Positions 37,685 through 46,752 are shown, counted from the stretch's first letter. The stretch is DNA of 64,000 nucleotides from Evansella sp. LMS18 (GCF_024362785.1 NZ_CP093301.1:248001-312000); one strand, 5' to 3'. A program made the numbers and translations. Notes: generated by a model not told the origin, from the sequence alone.

Positions 37685-37911
37685 ATCACCTCTGAAAATT
37701 TTATTTCCAACTGCTGTTCATTCTGGTATACTTTTTTTGTTTTGTGTAGCTTATTTACCATCAGGGTAAATATTTATACTATGAACATAACATGAGGTTT
37801 TATTTATCTCAAAAAAGTATACTCTTACTTGATTAGCAAAAATATAAACTAGGCGGAGTATAAGTCGTGATGCAGTAACAGTAACAGCAGCATAGGTGAG
37901 AGGTGATTTAA

Positions 37912-39408
37912 ATGAAAAAAAATCCGGAACAGCAGACTACGCCGTTGCTTGATGGACTTTTAAAACATGTTGAACAAAAACCGGTTCAGTTCCACATCCC
38001 CGGACATAAAGGGGGAAAAGGAATGGACGAACAGTTTCGTGAATTTATAGGGGAGAATGCATTATCACTTGACTTGATAAATATCGCGCCACTTGATGAC
38101 CTCCATCACCCCGGAGGCATGATACAGGAGGCCCAGCATCTCGCAGCAGAAGCTTTTGGGGCAGATTATACATTCTTTTCTGTTCAGGGGACCAGTGGGG
38201 CGATTATGACGATGATAATGAGTGTCTGCGGACCTGGAGAGAAAATAATCGTACCGAGAAATGTGCATAAATCAATTACTTCGGCAATCGTCTTTGCAGG
38301 GGCAACACCAATATTTATCCACCCGGAAATAGACAGCCAGCTCGGCATTTCCCACGGCATTACAGTTAATGCAGTGGAAAAAGCTTTGAACGCCCATCCG
38401 GACGCCAAAGGTCTTGTAGTGATCAATCCTACTTATTTCGGGGTTGCTGCAAACTTAAAAGAAATTGTGGAACTAGCCCACTCTTTTGACATTCCAGTAC
38501 TTGTGGATGAAGCCCATGGAGTTCATATTCATTTTCACGAAGACCTTCCGATGTCAGCGATGCAAGCAGGAGCTGACATGGCAGCGACAAGCGTCCATAA
38601 GCTTGGTGGATCTTTAACACAAAGCTCTGTTCTGAATATACAGGGAAACCTTATTTCACCGAACAGGGTACAAAGCATAATTAGTATGCTTACTACGACT
38701 TCCACCTCTTATATCCTGCTGGCTTCCCTGGACGCAGCCAGGAGGAATCTCGTGATTAATGGAGCTGAACGGATTAGCGAAGCAATCAGGCTCGCGGAAA
38801 AAACAAGAGCTGAAATAAATGAAATTGAAGGAATATACTGCCCCGGGAAAGAACTCCTGAATGAAAGGGCTATATTCGATATGGATCCTACGAAATTGAT
38901 TATTTCGATTAAAAATCTCGGCATTACCGGATACGATGCGGAAGTGTGGTTAAGAGAGAACTACAATATAGAAGTAGAACTTTCTGACTTATATAATCTT
39001 CTTTGTATCGTTACCGCAGGCGATACAGAAGAAGAAACAAACCTTCTGGTCCATGCTCTGAGCGAACTGTCCCGTCAGCAAATGAACAAAAACGAATATA
39101 AACATGATCAGGATAAACAAATTAACGTTTTTGTACCAAGCATTCCCACCCTCGCTCTTTCGCCTAGGGACGCATTTTACTCTGAGACAGAGATTGTCCC
39201 TTTAAGAGAGTCAGCAGGAAGGATAAGCGCTGAGTTCGTTATGGTCTACCCTCCAGGTATTCCGATATTAATACCTGGTGAGATTATTGATAATGAGAAC
39301 TTGAATTATATCTGGAAAAATATCGAGGCTGGCCTCCCTGTTCAGGGGCCTGAAGATTTTACCCTCCAGTTTATTCGAGTAATCAGAGAGCGAAAAGCAA
39401 TAGAATAG
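37912..39408 (+). CDS. speA: Arginine decarboxylase (Orn/Lys/Arg decarboxylase family, SpeA)
   Basis: A 498-residue PLP enzyme (fold type I, Gram-positive short form). The cofactor lysine is in TSVHKLGGSLTQSS, preceded by the conserved DEAHG; the N-terminus has HIPGHKGG. Position between yktA and the pdh-slp region matches speA, which makes agmatine for polyamine synthesis. A lysine specificity cannot be excluded by eye. GAGAGGTGA precedes the ATG. Confidence 0.9.
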   Translation: MKKNPEQQTTPLLDGLLKHVEQKPVQFHIPGHKGGKGMDEQFREFIGENALSLDLINIAPLDDLHHPGGMIQEAQHLAAEAFGADYTFFSVQGTSGAIMTMIMSVCGPGEKIIVPRNVHKSITSAIVFAGATPIFIHPEIDSQLGISHGITVNAVEKALNAHPDAKGLVVINPTYFGVAANLKEIVELAHSFDIPVLVDEAHGVHIHFHEDLPMSAMQAGADMAATSVHKLGGSLTQSSVLNIQGNLISPNRVQSIISMLTTTSTSYILLASLDAARRNLVINGAERISEAIRLAEKTRAEINEIEGIYCPGKELLNERAIFDMDPTKLIISIKNLGITGYDAEVWLRENYNIEVELSDLYNLLCIVTAGDTEEETNLLVHALSELSRQQMNKNEYKHDQDKQINVFVPSIPTLALSPRDAFYSETEIVPLRESAGRISAEFVMVYPPGIPILIPGEIIDNENLNYIWKNIEAGLPVQGPEDFTLQFIRVIRERKAIE

Positions 39409-39504
39409 ACGATATTCACGGACATTCAATAAGAAAAAACACCATAAAGAAAACTCGCCGGTGATTGGCGAGCCTGGTACTGTACTTTCCTAAAGCAAAA
39501 TAAA

Positions 39505-39537
39505 ACGGAGCTCTCTATGAGAGCTCCACATTTTTAT
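39505..39537. terminator. Bidirectional terminator speA/SR1
   Basis: GGAGCTCTC, loop TAT, GAGAGCTCC (39507-39527), with T-rich tails on both strands. Confidence 0.88.
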
Positions 39538-39665
39538 AATTCCAGAGTTTCTTCTTTTTTGCTTTCCCCGCACTCTTCGCAGCATGTTCCATAAAGTACA
39601 TGCACTTTTTCCGCCTCATAATAATCAATTACCTGGTTGCAAGATTGACATACAATACTTCCCAT
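39534..39665 (-). CDS. sr1P: GapA-binding peptide SR1P
   Basis: A 43-residue peptide starting MGSIVCQSCNQVIDYYEAEK and containing VLYGTCC. The N-terminal CQxC, the VxVLYGxCC block and the charged tail match the SR1P family, which binds GapA and promotes RNase J1 activity in B. subtilis. Zinc binding by CxxC...CC is likely. AAAGGAG lies 10 nt before the ATG. It is translated from within SR1. Confidence 0.92.
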   Translation of the reverse strand: MGSIVCQSCNQVIDYYEAEKVHVLYGTCCEECGESKKEETLEL

Positions 39666-39688
39666 GGATGACACACTCCTTTGATTTT

Positions 39689-39704
39689 TGTAAGCGCTTT
39701 TCTT
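39689..39704 (-). promoter_or_regulatory. CcpA-type cre site in SR1
   Basis: AAGAAAAGCGCTTACA on the minus strand fits the catabolite-responsive element. It begins about 6 nt after the predicted transcription start, so CcpA would act as a roadblock; SR1 is known to be repressed by sugars in B. subtilis (CcpN and CcpA). Confidence 0.65.
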
Positions 39705-39716
39705 ATCCTTATATTC

Positions 39717-39745
39717 ATTTTAGTATGTCACATTTATAAAGTCAA
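39717..39745 (-). promoter_or_regulatory. Sigma-A promoter of SR1
   Basis: TTGACT (39740-39745) and TAAAAT (39717-39722) are spaced 17 bp on the minus strand. Confidence 0.85.
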
Positions 39746-39844
39746 GGGCAATTATGTATCATAATTAAAATTATTTTTGTTATTTACTGTATAACATTGG
39801 CTGATTACTGGCATGACAGTACGAGAGTCTGGCTATTAATACAC

Positions 39845-40195
39845 AATCAAATCAATTTCATAATTCAAGGTTTTTATCATTAATATGAACATTTTCCCTG
39901 AAGTATTAATTTATTGTCCGATTCACACTACAGACGGACGCGTTCTGCGGGCACGGCTTCAACTAATTTTTGTCGGCTGAAAGCCATAAAAAAAAATGGA
40001 TTTTCACCTTTTCATGCTTTTTCCGCAAGAACGAGCATTTTCTTCACCGCAAATGCATCGAGTTGTCTCCACGGATATTCTGCGGAGCTAAACTGGAAGA
40101 GGAAGAGACAGTCACCGCCGTCTTACACTGCAATCGAAAGGTAATGTTCGTCTTTTTTTATGCAAAGTCTATAGATGAAATTCATTCAATCAGAA
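39845..40195 (+). repeat. Dispersed repeat element, copy R4
   Basis: A roughly 350-bp copy, the longest here, with the GACGGACGCG box, a decayed dyad (GTCGGCTGAAAGCC), the central segment absent from R2 (CTTCACCGCAAATGCAT), and the CTGCAATCGAAA and ATGCAAAGTCTATA ends. It lies upstream of the SR1 promoter. Confidence 0.88.
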
Positions 40196-40225
40196 GAAAA
40201 AAAACACCCTTAATGAGGGTGTAAA
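40195..40225 (-). terminator. Terminator of the DUF3055 gene
   Basis: ACACCCT (40204-40210) pairs with AGGGTGT (40216-40222); the minus strand continues into T-rich sequence. Confidence 0.83.
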
Positions 40226-40525
40226 TTACTCTGCATATTGTGTTTGCAGGCTTGTGACAGGAAGAACATCTTTAAAAAAGTCCACAAGAGCCTCTGCTTC
40301 ATAAGGGTCTACTTTAAACAGCCTCTGAATCTGCTCCACATCAGTTATATCATCAGCACATAAAAGGAAGGAACGTCCAGTTTGCATACACGTTATAAGC
40401 GGCTTGCCAAAAAACATATTCGTATACGTGATACCGAAATCATAGCGGGCACTTTCAGTAGTCATACCGACAAAATTAACATTTACCCGTTCTGTTTTGT
40501 CGTAAAGCAGCTCGTAACTTTCCAT
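40226..40525 (-). CDS. DUF3055 family protein
   Basis: A 99-residue soluble acidic protein of unknown function; VNFVGMTTESARYDFGITYTNMFFGKPLITCMQTGRS is the conserved core. The ATG at 40525 is preferred because GGAGG lies 9 nt upstream; an ATG two codons earlier is too close. It is monocistronic. Confidence 0.83.
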   Translation of the reverse strand: MESYELLYDKTERVNVNFVGMTTESARYDFGITYTNMFFGKPLITCMQTGRSFLLCADDITDVEQIQRLFKVDPYEAEALVDFFKDVLPVTSLQTQYAE

Positions 40526-40608
40526 AAACATATCCCTCCTTAGATAACTGAATATTTTAAATTATAAAATAATATTATCTATTATGCAAAGTATATGCTC
40601 TTTACACA

Positions 40609-40640
40609 GAAAAAAGCCCAGTAATCCGGGCTTAATTTAA
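40609..40640 (-). terminator. Terminator of the GAF gene
   Basis: AAGCCC (40614-40619) pairs with GGGCTT (40628-40633), with an A tract before it (T on the minus strand). Confidence 0.75.
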
Positions 40641-40656
40641 ATTATTACTCTTACAA

Positions 40657-41106
40657 TTATTTCTTTCCCCTTAACACCTCGTGTTTTGCTCCAATAAACC
40701 TGACAAGTTCATCTACAAACACATAATCCTGCCTGCTTAAGGAATAACTCTCTTCAGACACAGTAAAAACCAGTACATATTCTACCTTACCGGAAGAAAT
40801 AACAGGAGCCGCGATCGTCTGGATACCATCTTTCTTAAAGACCAATGAAGAAGGAATACCGCATACAGACAAAAAGCCTTCTCCAGGAAAATCAGTTTTC
40901 CCGCTTTGTTCAATATTGCCAAGCACATACCTCTTCTTCAGACCAGTATCGAAAGAAGGTTCATAAACAGTAATCATACACTGGTGCCCCACTAAGGAAT
41001 AAAGGGTTTGGACTACCTTTTTCAAGAAGTCTTCATGGTTGTTCGCATAATCAAATGCTAACCCTACTTTAAGTCTAAGTTCATCCAGAAAATCTGATTT
41101 TTCCAT
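40657..41106 (-). CDS. GAF-domain-like protein
   Basis: A 149-residue protein consisting of one GAF-like sensory fold: two N-terminal helices (FLDELRLKVGLAFDYANN), a strand series (CMITVYEPS; KRYVLGNI; QTIAAPVIS; EYVLVFTV) and a C-terminal helix. No output domain is present, so it may bind a ligand for another protein. The start at 41106 is chosen for GTGAGGGAG upstream; 11 earlier residues are less supported. Confidence 0.65.
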   Translation of the reverse strand: MEKSDFLDELRLKVGLAFDYANNHEDFLKKVVQTLYSLVGHQCMITVYEPSFDTGLKKRYVLGNIEQSGKTDFPGEGFLSVCGIPSSLVFKKDGIQTIAAPVISSGKVEYVLVFTVSEESYSLSRQDYVFVDELVRFIGAKHEVLRGKK

Positions 41107-41344
41107 ATACTCCCTCACCACCTGTTTTTTTTGACACATTCTTGTTGGATGGTTTTATACATTATACCATATGCCTGCGGAGGAACATGACCGGAATTGT
41201 CGTATTTAGGTAAAAACAGAAAAATAAACCAAAGGACTTATTCATGCGCCATTAAATGTATTTTAAAACATACTTTTATAACAGTTTTATTGAAGAAACC
41301 AACTAAAACATCCAGATTTGATAAGTCAGAGCACAAGGGGTTAT

Positions 41345-42274
41345 TTACTTAATTAATGCAGGATCCACTATTTCATATCCTTTGTCTCTTAACCCAGTGA
41401 TAATATCGGCCAATGCATCTTTCGTATGCTCCCGGTCGTGTATCAGCAAATTGGCCCCGTTCCCAAGAAGCGGGGTTTCAACCATTATCTCGGCCAGCGG
41501 CTCTGCCTCAAGATAATCCGGTTCCCAGTCGTACCCATACGTCCAGTTCATCCACTGCATTCCCTCTTCTTCTACTACTTCCTGAGTATATTCAGGGTTA
41601 ACACCATATGGTGCCCTGAAAAAGCGTGGTCTTTCCCCAGTTACTTCTTCAATAATATCGTTAAGTTTTACAATTTCCTCTCTCTGCTCTTCTTCAGATA
41701 ACTCTGAGAGGTTATGGTGGTGCATCGTATGGTTTCCTATTTCTACTCCCATCTCATGCAGTTCCCGCAGTCTGTCCTGCTCTTCTTCCGAAGACAAGAG
41801 CTGTCCGTTTATAAAAAAGATGGCGTTAGCATCATGTTCCTGAAGGATTTCAGCCATGTCCAGGGCATACTGAAAATTAGCGGAGAGAAATGAATCGTCA
41901 ATAGTAAGAAGTACAACCTCTTCGTCAGCTCCTGAGCCTTCTATCGGCCGGACAATAAAATTATTCTCAGGTCCGGCAACCTCATATAAAGGTTCTGCCG
42001 GCTGGTAAGCTTCTTCCGATGCATTGTCTTCATCATCTGCCTCATTTGCCGCCTGCTCCTCATTTCCTTCATTATTTAATTCATCATTTTCATCAGTTAT
42101 TTCATCAGAATCTGGTTCCTCATTGTTATTTCCATTATTATCTTCATTGTTATTCAGCTCTGTCTCTTCCCCTTCAGTTGTCTCATCATTATCATTCATC
42201 GCTTCCTCCTGTGCGCAGCCAGCAGAAACTATAGCAAGTGCTGATAATAAACTTAAAGTAATAATTTTTTTCAT
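41345..42274 (-). CDS. Polysaccharide deacetylase (NodB) lipoprotein
   Basis: A 309-residue lipoprotein (lipobox SAGC) with a very acidic Asn/Glu/Asp linker (about residues 22-90) and a C-terminal NodB domain. Motif 1 reads TIDDS rather than the usual TFDDG but keeps both aspartates; motif 2 is HTMHHHNL, motif 3 RAPYG. It probably removes acetyl groups from peptidoglycan or another cell-surface sugar polymer. GAGGAG precedes the ATG. The acidity fits a haloalkaliphile. Confidence 0.88.
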   Translation of the reverse strand: MKKIITLSLLSALAIVSAGCAQEEAMNDNDETTEGEETELNNNEDNNGNNNEEPDSDEITDENDELNNEGNEEQAANEADDEDNASEEAYQPAEPLYEVAGPENNFIVRPIEGSGADEEVVLLTIDDSFLSANFQYALDMAEILQEHDANAIFFINGQLLSSEEEQDRLRELHEMGVEIGNHTMHHHNLSELSEEEQREEIVKLNDIIEEVTGERPRFFRAPYGVNPEYTQEVVEEEGMQWMNWTYGYDWEPDYLEAEPLAEIMVETPLLGNGANLLIHDREHTKDALADIITGLRDKGYEIVDPALIK

Positions 42275-42511
42275 CGGATCATCTCCTCATTTACTGTATT
42301 AAATATGTACCAGGCAAAAACCATTACTTGAAATTCTATCATACATCACACTTTGTGAAAACGTGACAATATTCATACGGATGCTTCTTTTTTTATGCAT
42401 ATACTCCTATATTTCAACAAACAATTAATTAAGATATAGCTTCCAGGCCCGATTGTTTGATAATATTTTATATTGGGTAAGGTTAAACGAGTATTAATAG
42501 GTACATAATCC

Positions 42512-42540
42512 TTGAATTAACCCGAAAAGTTTAGGATAAT
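42512..42540 (+). promoter_or_regulatory. Sigma-A promoter of the BCCT transporter gene
   Basis: TTGAAT (42512-42517), 17 bp, GATAAT (42535-42540). The rest of the gap from 42275 is AT-rich with no gene; a T-rich tract is near 42385. Confidence 0.7.
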
Positions 42541-42619
42541 ACACACTGTTGTCTTTCCGTGTGGAAGGAGCCGGGTGTTACGGAAAAAGAACTTCCAGAA
42601 AGATGAAAGGTGGATTTAT

Positions 42620-44137
42620 ATGAAGAAATTAACTCCAGTATTTTATATTTCACTGGCTATCGCTATTGCTTTTATATTATGGGGTGTCATTGCCCCAGTT
42701 AACATGGAAGCTGTCACATCAGAAATTCAAGGGTTTTTAACAAATCAATTTGGCTGGTTTTATCTGCTGGCCGCAACTGGCTTTTTGGCTTTTGCGCTAT
42801 TTCTTATCGTCAGTCCCTGGGGACGGATTAAACTGGGAAAACAGGACGAAGAGCCGGAGTACAATTATTTAACCTGGTTCTCTTTCCTGTTCACAGCTGG
42901 TATGGGGATCGGTCTCGTTTTCTGGGGCGCAGCAGAACCGATCAACCACTTTATGTACCCTCCTCCTGCTGAGGGTGTGGAACCAGGAGACCAGAGAGCT
43001 GCAGGGGTCGCCCTCAGATATTCTTTTTTCCATTGGGGCCTTCATCCATGGGCAATATATTCTATAGTAGCCCTTGTACTCGCTTACTTTAAGTTCAGGA
43101 AGGATTCTCCGGGAGTTGTAAGTGCTGCGTTCCAGCCGCTTCTTGGAGACAGGATTAACGGGGGAATCGGTACTACTATTAACGTAATCGTTGTATTTGC
43201 CACTATTTTTGGTGTAGCGACTTCCCTTGGTTTTGGTACAGCACAAATCGGCGGCGGCATGTCTTACATGTTCAATATGGAAAACACTGTATTTCTCCAG
43301 CTCACGATTATTGCAGTTATTACAGTTCTGTATATGATCTCTTCCCAGACCGGGCTGAATAAAGGTATCAAAATCCTGAGTAAAACAAATATATACCTTG
43401 CTGGACTGCTAATGTTGTTTTTACTCTTCTCAGGCCCTACAAACCTGATTATGAACTCATTCACCCAGACATTAGGAAGCTACCTGCAGAACCTTGTCAG
43501 AATGAGCTTTCAGCTTGATACATTTAACCCTGAAGCTACATGGGTTGAAGGCTGGACGATCTTTTACTGGGCATGGTGGATTGCCTGGGCTCCGTTCGTA
43601 GGTACGTTTATCGCTCGTGTCTCCAGAGGACGTACAATTCGTGAATTTGTAATAGGGGTTATCGCAGTGCCTGCGGTTTTTGGCGCATTATGGTTCTCTG
43701 TCTTTGGAGGAACAGCCATCAGCCTTCAGACGGAGGGAGTAGATATTCTCGGTATTATGGAAGCTGGCGGCGGAGAGGAATTTGCTTTATTCGCGGTATT
43801 GCAGCAATTTAATTTCGGTATGATCATGTCCGGGATTGCCGTCCTGCTAATCGCATCATTCTTTATTACATCAGCTGACTCAGCAACCTTTGTGCTTGGG
43901 ATGCAGACGACAAACGGGACATTAAACCCTCCTAATAACGTTAAATTCGTTTGGGGGATTGTCCAATCCTTAACTGCAGCTGTCCTGCTCTGGTCAGGCG
44001 GCCTGGCGGCACTACAGACTGCTTCAATCATTGCCGCATTCCCGTTTGCCATTATTATGATTTTCATGATTTTTAGTCTGGTTAAAGCACTTAGGGCGGA
44101 AAAAATACCACCACGTAAAGTAAAAAAATATGAGTAA
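42620..44137 (+). CDS. opuD: BCCT-family glycine betaine transporter (OpuD-like)
   Basis: A 505-residue, 12-helix secondary transporter for betaine, carnitine or choline, energised by Na+ in this family. Signature stretches are GIGLVFWGAAEPINHF, and WAWWIAWAPFVGTFIARVSRGRTIREF. Substrate choice is inferred from the closest family. The ATG at 42620 (MKKLTPVFYISL) has AAAGGTGG upstream; a GTG at 42575 with GGAAGGAG is an alternative that adds 15 residues. It would accumulate osmoprotectant under salt stress. Confidence 0.9.
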   Translation: MKKLTPVFYISLAIAIAFILWGVIAPVNMEAVTSEIQGFLTNQFGWFYLLAATGFLAFALFLIVSPWGRIKLGKQDEEPEYNYLTWFSFLFTAGMGIGLVFWGAAEPINHFMYPPPAEGVEPGDQRAAGVALRYSFFHWGLHPWAIYSIVALVLAYFKFRKDSPGVVSAAFQPLLGDRINGGIGTTINVIVVFATIFGVATSLGFGTAQIGGGMSYMFNMENTVFLQLTIIAVITVLYMISSQTGLNKGIKILSKTNIYLAGLLMLFLLFSGPTNLIMNSFTQTLGSYLQNLVRMSFQLDTFNPEATWVEGWTIFYWAWWIAWAPFVGTFIARVSRGRTIREFVIGVIAVPAVFGALWFSVFGGTAISLQTEGVDILGIMEAGGGEEFALFAVLQQFNFGMIMSGIAVLLIASFFITSADSATFVLGMQTTNGTLNPPNNVKFVWGIVQSLTAAVLLWSGGLAALQTASIIAAFPFAIIMIFMIFSLVKALRAEKIPPRKVKKYE

Positions 44138-44142
44138 TCAAT

Positions 44143-44275
44143 AAAGAAAAGCGCAAGCGCCTTGGTCACGAGCGACAAGCACTGGAAGGACTTTGATAGA
44201 AGCCGCTCTTTGGCTTCTGAAAAGGCCTGAAGTGACCTCGAGCTCGTAGGTGCTGGAGCTAGACAACTATCGTGG
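44143..44275 (+). repeat. Second dispersed repeat type (Bacillaceae AAGCGCAAGCGCC element)
   Basis: About 130 bp beginning AAGAAAAGCGCAAGCGCC and ending GGAGCTAGACAA. I remember near-identical sequence scattered in many Bacillaceae genomes. It contains several dyads, e.g. AGAAGCCGCTCTTTGGCTTCT and CTCGAGCTCG. No coding capacity. One copy in this window. Confidence 0.78.
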
Positions 44276-44297
44276 GATGTTATACTTTCTTATCTGT

Positions 44298-44331
44298 TAA
44301 AAAAAGACTGCCCTGGTGCAGTCTTTTTTTT
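44298..44331 (+). terminator. Terminator downstream of the BCCT gene
   Basis: AAAAGACTGC (44302-44311) pairs with GCAGTCTTTT (44318-44327), then more T. The dispersed repeat lies between it and the gene. Confidence 0.85.
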
Positions 44332-44478
44332 GCTAATCATTTCTGATTATCTCATACCTTTCATTTATATAACAGTTGTGTTACGGAGCATCTATTCAGC
44401 TTCAATTGATGCTATTATACATTTAAGCAGAAACACCTGGATGGATATTGAATTACGGAGTGTGAAAGGATGAAGAGT

Positions 44479-44871
44479 ATGAAGGAATTTGTTGTTTATA
44501 TACTGCTATCTTCCTTTTTTATATTAGCGAGCTGTGAATCTCATCAGGCGGCTCCTCCAGACGGCGCTTCAGCTTTTCTGGACAGTTCAGCAGATAACAT
44601 CATAACACTTCTGTTTTCAGACGATGATCATATTGATGATGAAAACAGTTATTTTAACGCACTGCTTGATTTCAAGAAAGATTATCCTGACTTAATTGGC
44701 AGTATTGATATAGTCAACTCAGAAGATAACGATCTAAGAAGTGCTTTTAACATCCAGAGCTTTCCGGCCCTGCTCGTAATTGATAACTCGGAGGTAGTCG
44801 TGCAGGTGGAAGGGGCACAAACTTCTAATACGATATTAAACCTTCTGGAAGAACAGCTTGATCCGGAATAA
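44479..44871 (+). CDS. slp: Slp-like small lipoprotein
   Basis: A 130-residue lipoprotein with signal LLSSFFILASC. The mature part is acidic and has a thioredoxin-like outline (ADNIITLLFSDDD, FNIQSFPALLVIDNSEVVVQVEGA) but no CxxC. B. subtilis Slp, the small peptidoglycan-associated lipoprotein, sits beside pdhD, as here. The ATG at 44479 fits AAAGG 9 nt upstream; an ATG at 44470 overlaps that site. Confidence 0.75.
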   Translation: MKEFVVYILLSSFFILASCESHQAAPPDGASAFLDSSADNIITLLFSDDDHIDDENSYFNALLDFKKDYPDLIGSIDIVNSEDNDLRSAFNIQSFPALLVIDNSEVVVQVEGAQTSNTILNLLEEQLDPE

Positions 44872-44888
44872 TTAAATAGCAAATTAAC

Positions 44889-44926
44889 AAAAACGCCTGG
44901 ATTTTATTATCCAGGCGTTCTATTTT
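44889..44926. terminator. Terminator of slp
   Basis: AACGCCTGGAT (44892-44902) pairs with ATCCAGGCGTT (44909-44919). Confidence 0.85.
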
Positions 44927-44956
44927 GTTGTATTGCCCTGCTTATCAATCTGTTTT

Positions 44957-45205
44957 TAACGGATGTGCTCGTTTTGCGGATCCTCACTTGGAAATGAGAA
45001 TCCGTTAATACCTGCCTGGAGGTTTTTTGATTTATCGGCATGAGAGGAGCTGTAAGTGCTGGTATTAACGGAATGAGGGCCCGCTGCACCCCTCAGAAGC
45101 ACCCTTTTTGCCCTTTTAACGGAATGAGGAACCGCAAGTGCTGGCTAATCGGTTCCTCATTCCGCTATTACATGAAACTCCTTTTAAAGGAATGAGGATC
45201 CGCTT
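44957..45205. repeat. Cluster of GGAATGAGGNNCCGC words in both orientations
   Basis: Direct words at 45067-45084, 45118-45135 and 45186-45203, and inverted words at about 44977-45008 and 45150-45166. The pair 45120-45134 / 45150-45164 is a perfect 15-bp inverted repeat. A further copy lies at about 5318-5335, after tmcAL. The gap between slp and pdhD holds nothing else. Confidence 0.8.
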
Positions 45206-45308
45206 TGTTTCGCGAAAATGGTTCAATACCCTCTTTACCCCAGGCATTATTGCATTCCACTGACTGCCCCTAAATCCATGCCGATTAAAGACAATGAGAG
45301 CAAAAAGT

Positions 45309-45337
45309 AAAAAGCCGGCAGAATTCTGCCGGCTTTC
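45309..45337. terminator. Terminator of the pdh operon
   Basis: AAAGCCGGCAGAA and TTCTGCCGGCTTT form an uninterrupted 13-bp palindrome, flanked by A on the left and T on the right. Confidence 0.88.
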
Positions 45338-45343
45338 TGATTA

Positions 45344-46750
45344 TTATTTTACTACATGGATAGGCATGCCTAAGGCAACCTCTGCAGTTTCCATTGTGAT
45401 TTCACCAAGAGATGGATGCGCGTGGATAGTCAGTGCAAGATCCTCAGCAGTCATACCTGCTTCAATCGCAAGTCCTGCTTCAGAGATCATGTCAGAAGCT
45501 CCAGCTCCTGCAATCTGCACTCCAAGAACAAGTCCGTCCTCTTTACGAGTAACCATCTTCATAAATCCATCTGTTGCGTTAAGAGAAAGCGCACGTCCGT
45601 TTGCAGCAAACGGGAATTTAGCCACAGTTACATCATAGCCTTCTTCTTTCGCTTCCGCCTCACTTAAACCAACAGTCGCCAGTTCTGGCGCAGAGAATAC
45701 TACTGCAGGAATAGCATTGTAGTCGATTTCAGAAGGTTCACCTGAAATGGCTTCCGCAGCTACTTTACCTTCATAAGACGCTTTATGCGCCAGCTGAGGG
45801 CCAGGAACGATGTCGCCGATAGCGTAAATGTTTTTGGAAGTAGTACGTGACTGCTTGTCAACTTTAATGAATCCATGCTCGTTCAGCTCTACACCAGCCT
45901 GTTCAAGACCCAGTTCCTCTGTATTAGGTTTACGGCCGACTGTAACAAGGAGGTAGTTACCTTCGTATACTTCTTCCTTGCCTTTCACTTCCGCTTTCAC
46001 TTTAACACCGTCACCAGTCTCTTCAACGCCTTGTGCAAATGCTTCAGTTACAATAGTTACGCCATTTTTCTTCAGGCGCTTAGCAACAAGCTGGCTCATT
46101 TGTTTTTCGAATCCAGGAAGGATAGCCTTTCCGCCTTCAAGAATCGTAACTTCTGAACCTAAATCAGCATATGCAGACCCAAGCTCTACTCCGATGTATC
46201 CTCCACCGATAACTACAAGCTTTTCAGGAACCTCTGTCAGGTTAAGTGCTCCTGTAGAGGAAAGGACACGATCGCTCCATTTAAAAGCAGGCAGCTCGAT
46301 AGGACGGGATCCTGTAGCTACAATACAATTGTTGAATTTATAGGTTTGTGAACTCTTTTCGTCCATAATGCGTACAGTGGACTCGTCCACAAAATATGCT
46401 TCCCCTTTAATAATTTCAACTTTGTTGCCTTTAAGAAGTCCTTCAACTCCGCCAGTAAGCTTTTTAACTACAGACTGCTTCCATTCCTGAACTTTAGAAA
46501 AGTCAAGAACCGGCTCTGCAGTGATACCCATGTCGGATGAATGACCGGCATTATGGAAACGGTGGCCTGCTTCAATAAGTGCTTTAGAAGGAATACATCC
46601 TACGTTTAAGCAAACCCCTCCAAGGTTATCCTTCTCAACTATGGCTACTTTCTGTCCGAGCTGAGCAGCACGGATTGCTGCTACGTAGCCCCCTGGACCT
46701 GAGCCTACGACGAGTGTATCGACTTCTACTGGAAAATCTCCTACTACCAT
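45344..46750 (-). CDS. pdhD: Dihydrolipoamide dehydrogenase (E3)
   Basis: A 468-residue FAD-disulfide oxidoreductase that reoxidises the lipoyl groups of E2 with NAD+. It shows the FAD motif [17 protein letters not shown], the redox disulfide [14 protein letters not shown], the NAD motif [10 protein letters not shown], and the C-terminal catalytic HAHPSLGE. The ribosome site GGAGGGG is formed by the last codons of pdhC. Confidence 0.97.
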   Translation of the reverse strand: MVVGDFPVEVDTLVVGSGPGGYVAAIRAAQLGQKVAIVEKDNLGGVCLNVGCIPSKALIEAGHRFHNAGHSSDMGITAEPVLDFSKVQEWKQSVVKKLTGGVEGLLKGNKVEIIKGEAYFVDESTVRIMDEKSSQTYKFNNCIVATGSRPIELPAFKWSDRVLSSTGALNLTEVPEKLVVIGGGYIGVELGSAYADLGSEVTILEGGKAILPGFEKQMSQLVAKRLKKNGVTIVTEAFAQGVEETGDGVKVKAEVKGKEEVYEGNYLLVTVGRKPNTEELGLEQAGVELNEHGFIKVDKQSRTTSKNIYAIGDIVPGPQLAHKASYEGKVAAEAISGEPSEIDYNAIPAVVFSAPELATVGLSEAEAKEEGYDVTVAKFPFAANGRALSLNATDGFMKMVTRKEDGLVLGVQIAGAGASDMISEAGLAIEAGMTAEDLALTIHAHPSLGEITMETAEVALGMPIHVVK

Positions 46751-46752
46751 TC

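Larger units (their letters stand above)
39501..39710 (-). ncRNA. sr1: SR1 dual-function RNA
   Basis: The predicted transcript runs about 210 nt from a sigma-A promoter to a terminator (39507-39527) and encodes SR1P, in the same place (between speA and the slp/pdh genes) as B. subtilis SR1, which is 205 nt. In B. subtilis SR1 base-pairs with ahrC mRNA and its peptide binds GapA. Base pairing was not tested here. Confidence 0.85.

Noticed and set aside
39914-40224. Plus-strand frames of 76 and 84 codons, and similar ones at 10221-10465, 17035-17256 and 30304-30588
   Set aside because: They lie in the dispersed repeat copies, are not conserved in frame between copies, and lack ribosome sites.
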